Assembly (NCBI GenBank): GCA_946186215.1 | Contig: CAMHMM010000050.1 | Coordinates: 1 to 9,876, forward strand | DNA: 9,876 bases | Direction of reading: 5' to 3' | Source of the DNA: an uncultured Ruminococcus sp. | Lineage (GTDB): Bacteria > Bacillota > Clostridia > Oscillospirales > Ruminococcaceae | In this document: piece by piece, positions 6,930 to 9,876 of the stretch | How positions within the stretch are numbered: position 1 is the first letter of the stretch | How the letters are laid out: each line of letters begins with the position of its first letter | Notes under the pieces: generated by a model | Told to the model about the DNA's origin: nothing | The model's database searches: none | Seen by the model: the letters and a program-made list of their open reading frames with translations, nothing else | Program-made: the position numbers and the translations under genes

Positions 6930-9182
6930 TTACGAATCGCAGACAGGTCTTCTCAGCCTTTCATGTGCATATCCGTGTTCTTCCTCGCGTCTGCCGCAGC
7001 GGGGACATACATCGTTGATAACACCGGAATATCCGCAGATAGGATCACGGTCAACAGGATGATTTATAGAGCCGTAGCCTATCCCCGATTCCTTCATGCA
7101 GCGAACGATCTTTTCAAAAGCATCGAGATTTTTCATAGGATCGCCGTCGAGCTCAACATAGCTGATATGGCCGCCGTTGGTAAGCGCATGATAAGGTGCT
7201 TCTATCTTGATCTTTTCAAATGCGCTGATAGGATAGTATACAGGAACATGGAAGGAGTTTGTGTAGTAATTTCTGTCGGTAACGCCCTCGATCTCTCCGA
7301 AAAGCTCCTTGTCAAGGCGGACAAATCTGCCTGAGAGCCCCTCAGCGGGTGTGGCGATGATCGAAAAGTTCATTCCTGTGCGGATAGTTTCTTCATCCAT
7401 CCTCTGGCGCATCCTGCCGACTATCTCCAGACCGAGTGCGCGTGCCTCCTCGTCCTCGCCGTGGTGCTTGCCGATAAGAGCCTTCAGACACTCTGCAAGG
7501 CCGATAAAGCCGATGGTGAGCGTACCGTGCTTGAATACCTCACCCACACATTCATCGGGGCCTAATTTATCGGAATCGAGCCATATGCCCTGCCCCATAA
7601 GGAACGGGAAGTTGCGGACGGTCTTCTGCGCCTGTATCTTATATCTGTGCATAAGCTGGCGGCAAACAAGATCCATTACTTCTTCGAGTGAATCAAAGAA
7701 TGCGCCTACATTGTGATCTGCCTTGATAGCAAGTCTTGGCAGGTTCACCGATGTAAATGAAAGATTTCCCCTGCCTGTTACGATCTCTCTTGTGGGATCG
7801 TAGTAATTTGACATAACTCTTGTGCGGCATCCCATGTATGCAACTTCCGTATTGTAATCACCCTGTTTGTAGTAGGGAAGATTGAACGGCGCATCTATAA
7901 AGGAGAAATTCGGGAAAAGCCTCTTCGCTGAAACGCGGCAGGCAAGTTTGAAAAGATCATAGTTTGGATCAGTGGGATTGTAGTTCACACCGTCCTTGAT
8001 CTTGAATATATGGATGGGGAAGATTGGAGTTTCGCCGTTTCCGAGGCCAGCTTCCTCTGCGAGCAGGACATTCTTTATTACCATCCTGCCCTCGCTTGAG
8101 GTGTCAAGTCCGTAATTGATGGACGAGAAAGGCACCTGAGCTCCTGCGCGGCTGTTCATGGTGTTGAGATTGTGTATCAGCGCCTCCATAGCCTGATATG
8201 TGGCACGGTCTGTCTCCTTGTAGGTGTTTTTGGCCGTGTATTCCTGGATGCGCTCCGCAGTCTTTTCGTCCACATAGTTCAGAAGCTTTTCATATTCAAG
8301 CTCACGGTAGCCGTTGTTATTGTCCATTATGGGATAGATCTGCTTTTCATCCCATATTTCCTTTGAAATAGTGTCGGCTATTTCCTGTCCGTCATCAAGA
8401 AGTCCCATCATTTCAAGACAGCGGGCAATATTGTAGACATAGCGTCTTTTATATGTCTTCTTTACACCGTCGGTCATTGCATATTCAAAATTGGGTATGC
8501 TCTGTCCGCCGTGCTGATCGTTCTGATTTGACTGGATGGCTATGCAGGCAAGTGCGGCATAGCTTGAAATGTCGTTGGGCTCTCTGAGATAGCCGTGTCC
8601 TGTGGAAAAACCGTTCTTGAACAGCTTTATCAGGTCGATCTGGCAGCAGGTAGATGTAAGAGTATAGTAATCAAGGTCGTGGATATGGATATCGCCCTCG
8701 CGGTGCGCCTTTGCCACATCCTTGTCGAGAATATACATCTCATAGAACTGCTTTGCGCCCTCCGAGCCGTATTTGAGCATCGTTCCCATAGCGGTATCGC
8801 CGTTTATATTGGCGTTCTCGCGCTTGATATCGCTCTGCTTTGCGGTCTTGAAGGTAAGATCCTCATATATCTTCATGAGACGGGTATTCATCTCACGGAC
8901 TCTTGTTCTGTCTGAACGGTAGAGAATATATGCCTTGGCTGTTCTTGCATGACCTTCCTCAACAAGCAGCTTTTCTACGGCATCCTGTATCTGCTCAACA
9001 GTAGGTGTACTCTGACTGCCGTATATCTTCTCACAGTAGTCGCATACCTTGACAGCAAGATCCATGGCAGTATCGTAATCACTGCCGCCTACAGCCTGAG
9101 CTGCCTTGTATATGGCGCGGGCGATCTTTTCTATGTTGAAAGTATCCTTTCTGCCGTCCCGCTTGATGATGTGAGTTATCAT
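6930..9182 (-). CDS. nrdD: Class III (anaerobic) ribonucleoside-triphosphate reductase, C-terminus lacks glycyl-radical segment
   Basis: NrdD reduces ribonucleoside triphosphates to dNTPs in anaerobes. From the ATG at 9182 it has 750 residues: an N-terminal ATP-cone (about 1-95, beginning ITHIIKRDGRKDTF), then the ten-stranded barrel. The loop YMGCRTRV carries the likely thiyl cysteine (C452). Near the C-terminus is the zinc ribbon (DPICGY...CPRCGR; C716, C726, C729). After HERLRR, where relatives continue into the glycyl-radical loop (TGYL type) and a further 20-30 residues, the frame reads PVCDS and stops. No downstream frame encodes the missing part, so as written the enzyme should be unable to hold its radical. 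The ATG is chosen because GGAGGT (9192-9187) precedes it; a TTG at 9218 would extend the frame but place an operator box in coding sequence. The 30-base gap to nrdG and the shared promoter argue for one operon. Confidence 0.95.
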   Translation of the reverse strand: MITHIIKRDGRKDTFNIEKIARAIYKAAQAVGGSDYDTAMDLAVKVCDYCEKIYGSQSTPTVEQIQDAVEKLLVEEGHARTAKAYILYRSDRTRVREMNTRLMKIYEDLTFKTAKQSDIKRENANINGDTAMGTMLKYGSEGAKQFYEMYILDKDVAKAHREGDIHIHDLDYYTLTSTCCQIDLIKLFKNGFSTGHGYLREPNDISSYAALACIAIQSNQNDQHGGQSIPNFEYAMTDGVKKTYKRRYVYNIARCLEMMGLLDDGQEIADTISKEIWDEKQIYPIMDNNNGYRELEYEKLLNYVDEKTAERIQEYTAKNTYKETDRATYQAMEALIHNLNTMNSRAGAQVPFSSINYGLDTSSEGRMVIKNVLLAEEAGLGNGETPIFPIHIFKIKDGVNYNPTDPNYDLFKLACRVSAKRLFPNFSFIDAPFNLPYYKQGDYNTEVAYMGCRTRVMSNYYDPTREIVTGRGNLSFTSVNLPRLAIKADHNVGAFFDSLEEVMDLVCRQLMHRYKIQAQKTVRNFPFLMGQGIWLDSDKLGPDECVGEVFKHGTLTIGFIGLAECLKALIGKHHGEDEEARALGLEIVGRMRQRMDEETIRTGMNFSIIATPAEGLSGRFVRLDKELFGEIEGVTDRNYYTNSFHVPVYYPISAFEKIKIEAPYHALTNGGHISYVELDGDPMKNLDAFEKIVRCMKESGIGYGSINHPVDRDPICGYSGVINDVCPRCGRREEEHGYAHERLRRPVCDS

Positions 9183-9186
9183 AAAA

Positions 9187-9192
9187 ACCTCC
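9187..9192 (-). promoter_or_regulatory. Ribosome binding site of nrdD
   Basis: GGAGGT lies directly upstream of the ATG at 9182-9180, with 4-5 intervening T residues. It decides the start at the residue that begins the ATP-cone. Confidence 0.8.
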
Positions 9193-9197
9193 AAAAC

Positions 9198-9213
9198 ACA
9201 ACATATAGTATCT
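9198..9213 (-). promoter_or_regulatory. NrdR-like box, promoter-distal
   Basis: The minus-strand sequence AGATACTATATGTTGT matches the promoter-proximal box at 13 of 16 positions and resembles the AT-rich NrdR recognition site (core TACTATATnTTG). It lies 33 bases from its partner, about three helical turns, the arrangement known for cooperative NrdR binding. NrdR is the ATP/dATP-sensing repressor of ribonucleotide reductase genes; its gene is not in the window. Confidence 0.78.
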
Positions 9214-9230
9214 GACAACCCCTGCGAACC

Positions 9231-9246
9231 ACAATATATAGTATTC
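9231..9246 (-). promoter_or_regulatory. NrdR-like box, promoter-proximal
   Basis: The minus-strand sequence GAATACTATATATTGT is a near-copy of the box at 9198-9213. It begins about 7 bases after the predicted transcription start, so a bound repressor would block promoter clearance. Confidence 0.8.
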
Positions 9247-9254
9247 GCAGCTAA

Positions 9255-9288
9255 ATTATAGTATACTCCAATCGTGTAGGATTGTCAA
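9255..9288 (-). promoter_or_regulatory. Sigma-A type promoter of nrdD operon
   Basis: On the minus strand a perfect TTGACA (9288-9283) is followed after 17 bases by TATACT (9265-9260). A second possible -10, TATAAT (9260-9255), overlaps it by one base but would need a 22-base spacer. Transcription should start near 9253, giving a leader of about 70 bases that contains both NrdR-like boxes. Confidence 0.85.
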
Positions 9289-9339
9289 TAGCTAAACCCT
9301 TTTTTATGAAAAATCACAAAGGTAAAACAGGGTAAACAG

Positions 9340-9366
9340 AAAAACGCCCATGTACAGGCGTTTTTT
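9340..9366 (-). terminator. Intrinsic terminator of the upstream gene, possibly bidirectional
   Basis: A 9-bp stem (AAAAACGCC with GGCGTTTTT) encloses an 8-base loop, with T residues on both sides. It lies about 45 bases past the stop codon of the gene at the right edge and just before the nrdD promoter. The stem contains its own A/T arms, so it could stop transcription from either side. Confidence 0.8.
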
Positions 9367-9411
9367 GTAACAGTGTCAAGAATACCCCTTCAACAGAGCA
9401 TAACACAGCAA

Positions 9412-9876
9412 TTATTTCTTTACATTGGGATAGATCCCCTGCAGCTCTGTGATAAGCGAGGTGAAGAAGGCATTATCTCCGCTCATCATGGATGCAGCTA
9501 TATCAGGTGACAAAAATGCGGTCACTGTCATCTCCCTGCCTTCATAATCGGCGTGAATGACCATAGCCATCTCGGTGCCTCTTGTGAACATAGAGAAGTC
9601 CATACCCTGCGCATTGCCGGAAATAGACTGGGCATAACCTGCCTTTACAACAGAGTTTACTGCTGAATCAAAATTATTGCCCAGACTGGATGTGCCGGAA
9701 GCCTGAAGCTTGTCATCCTGATCGAACATATAAAGGCTTACCTTCTTCTGCTTTTCACTGCCGGTCACGATGAGTGAGCCTGCTTCTACATATTCGCTGC
9801 CCTTGATAAGATCCTTTATCTGCTTCTTTGTCATTCCCCATGAATAGGAAATGGCCTTTTTAGAGGAGCTTGTACC
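9412..9876 (-). CDS. Unrecognised protein, C-terminal part only
   Basis: I do not recognise the family. The reading frame is open to the window edge: 14 codons (GTSSSKKAISYSWG) precede the first visible ATG at 9834. That ATG has no usable ribosome binding site (GGGGA touches it), so it is probably internal and the gene starts outside the window. The visible 154 residues contain SWGMTKKQIKDLI near the left end, a form seen at the beginning of small secreted repeat-like domains. An alternating polar/hydrophobic segment (SLIVTG...KVSLYMFD, MAMVIHADYEGREMTVTAFL) suggests a beta-rich alpha/beta fold. The serine- and lysine-rich stretch before SWGM looks like a linker. There is no membrane helix in the visible part. 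It ends with TAA and is followed by a terminator, so it is a unit separate from nrdD. Confidence 0.7.
   Translation of the reverse strand, partial: GTSSSKKAISYSWGMTKKQIKDLIKGSEYVEAGSLIVTGSEKQKKVSLYMFDQDDKLQASGTSSLGNNFDSAVNSVVKAGYAQSISGNAQGMDFSMFTRGTEMAMVIHADYEGREMTVTAFLSPDIAASMMSGDNAFFTSLITELQGIYPNVKK

Noticed and set aside
6993..7034. CGYSG in the NrdD C-terminal region resembles the RxCGYLG glycyl-radical site
   Set aside because: It precedes CPRCGR by a few residues and matches the zinc-ribbon element (DPxCGYxG) that clostridial NrdD proteins have about 30 residues before the true radical glycine.
6543..7334. A 263-codon open frame on the plus strand
   Set aside because: It lies entirely antisense to nrdG and nrdD, which have strong family motifs; no ribosome binding site or recognisable domain.
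9183..9218. Extension of nrdD to a TTG at 9218
   Set aside because: It would add 12 residues outside the ATP-cone and put one NrdR-like box in coding sequence; the ATG at 9182 has a strong ribosome binding site.

Overview
The window looks like chromosomal core sequence from a strictly anaerobic, low-to-mid-GC Firmicute of class Clostridia, most like Ruminococcus/Oscillospiraceae. The basis is an oxygen-sensitive class III ribonucleotide reductase with paired NrdR-type boxes, the Firmicute YmfF/YmfH M16 pair, AGGAGG-type ribosome binding sites and TTGACA/TATAAT-type promoters. The taxon is inferred from protein character, not from a search. All recognised genes lie on the minus strand, so the map reads right to left. 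No tRNA, rRNA, insertion sequence, CRISPR array, phage gene or origin is visible.

Layout in transcription order. (1) 9876-9412: the 3' part of an unrecognised gene that enters from outside the window, ending at a hairpin terminator (9340-9366). (2) 9288-9198: a strong promoter (TTGACA-17-TATACT) followed by two near-identical NrdR-like boxes. (3) 9182-3253: a probable transcription unit with no internal terminator seen: nrdD, nrdG, an OppA-type substrate-binding lipoprotein, a small two-helix membrane protein (DUF3592-like) and tgt. It closes with a strong intrinsic terminator (3213-3247). (4) 3159-1: a second strong promoter (TTGAAA-17-TATAAT, extended -10) driving ymfF, ymfH and lgt with tight overlaps. 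lgt runs off the left edge.

Functionally, nrdD/nrdG make dNTPs without oxygen, and NrdR probably regulates them. tgt is the queuosine-pathway tRNA-guanine transglycosylase. ymfF/ymfH form a paired non-catalytic/catalytic M16 zinc-protease-like system. Lgt lipidates prolipoproteins such as the one encoded upstream in this window.

Two genes in the nrdD-tgt unit look damaged. nrdD stops just where the conserved glycyl-radical segment (R-x-TGYL type) should begin, and no frame downstream restores it. tgt is split into two frames by what looks like an 8-bp loss near base 3900, while all its catalytic and zinc residues survive on one side or the other. Whether these are real lesions, a strain in decay or assembly errors cannot be decided from the window. 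I see no clearly new multi-gene system; the most unusual features are the nrdD C-terminus and the substrate-binding lipoprotein gene fused by overlap to nrdG.
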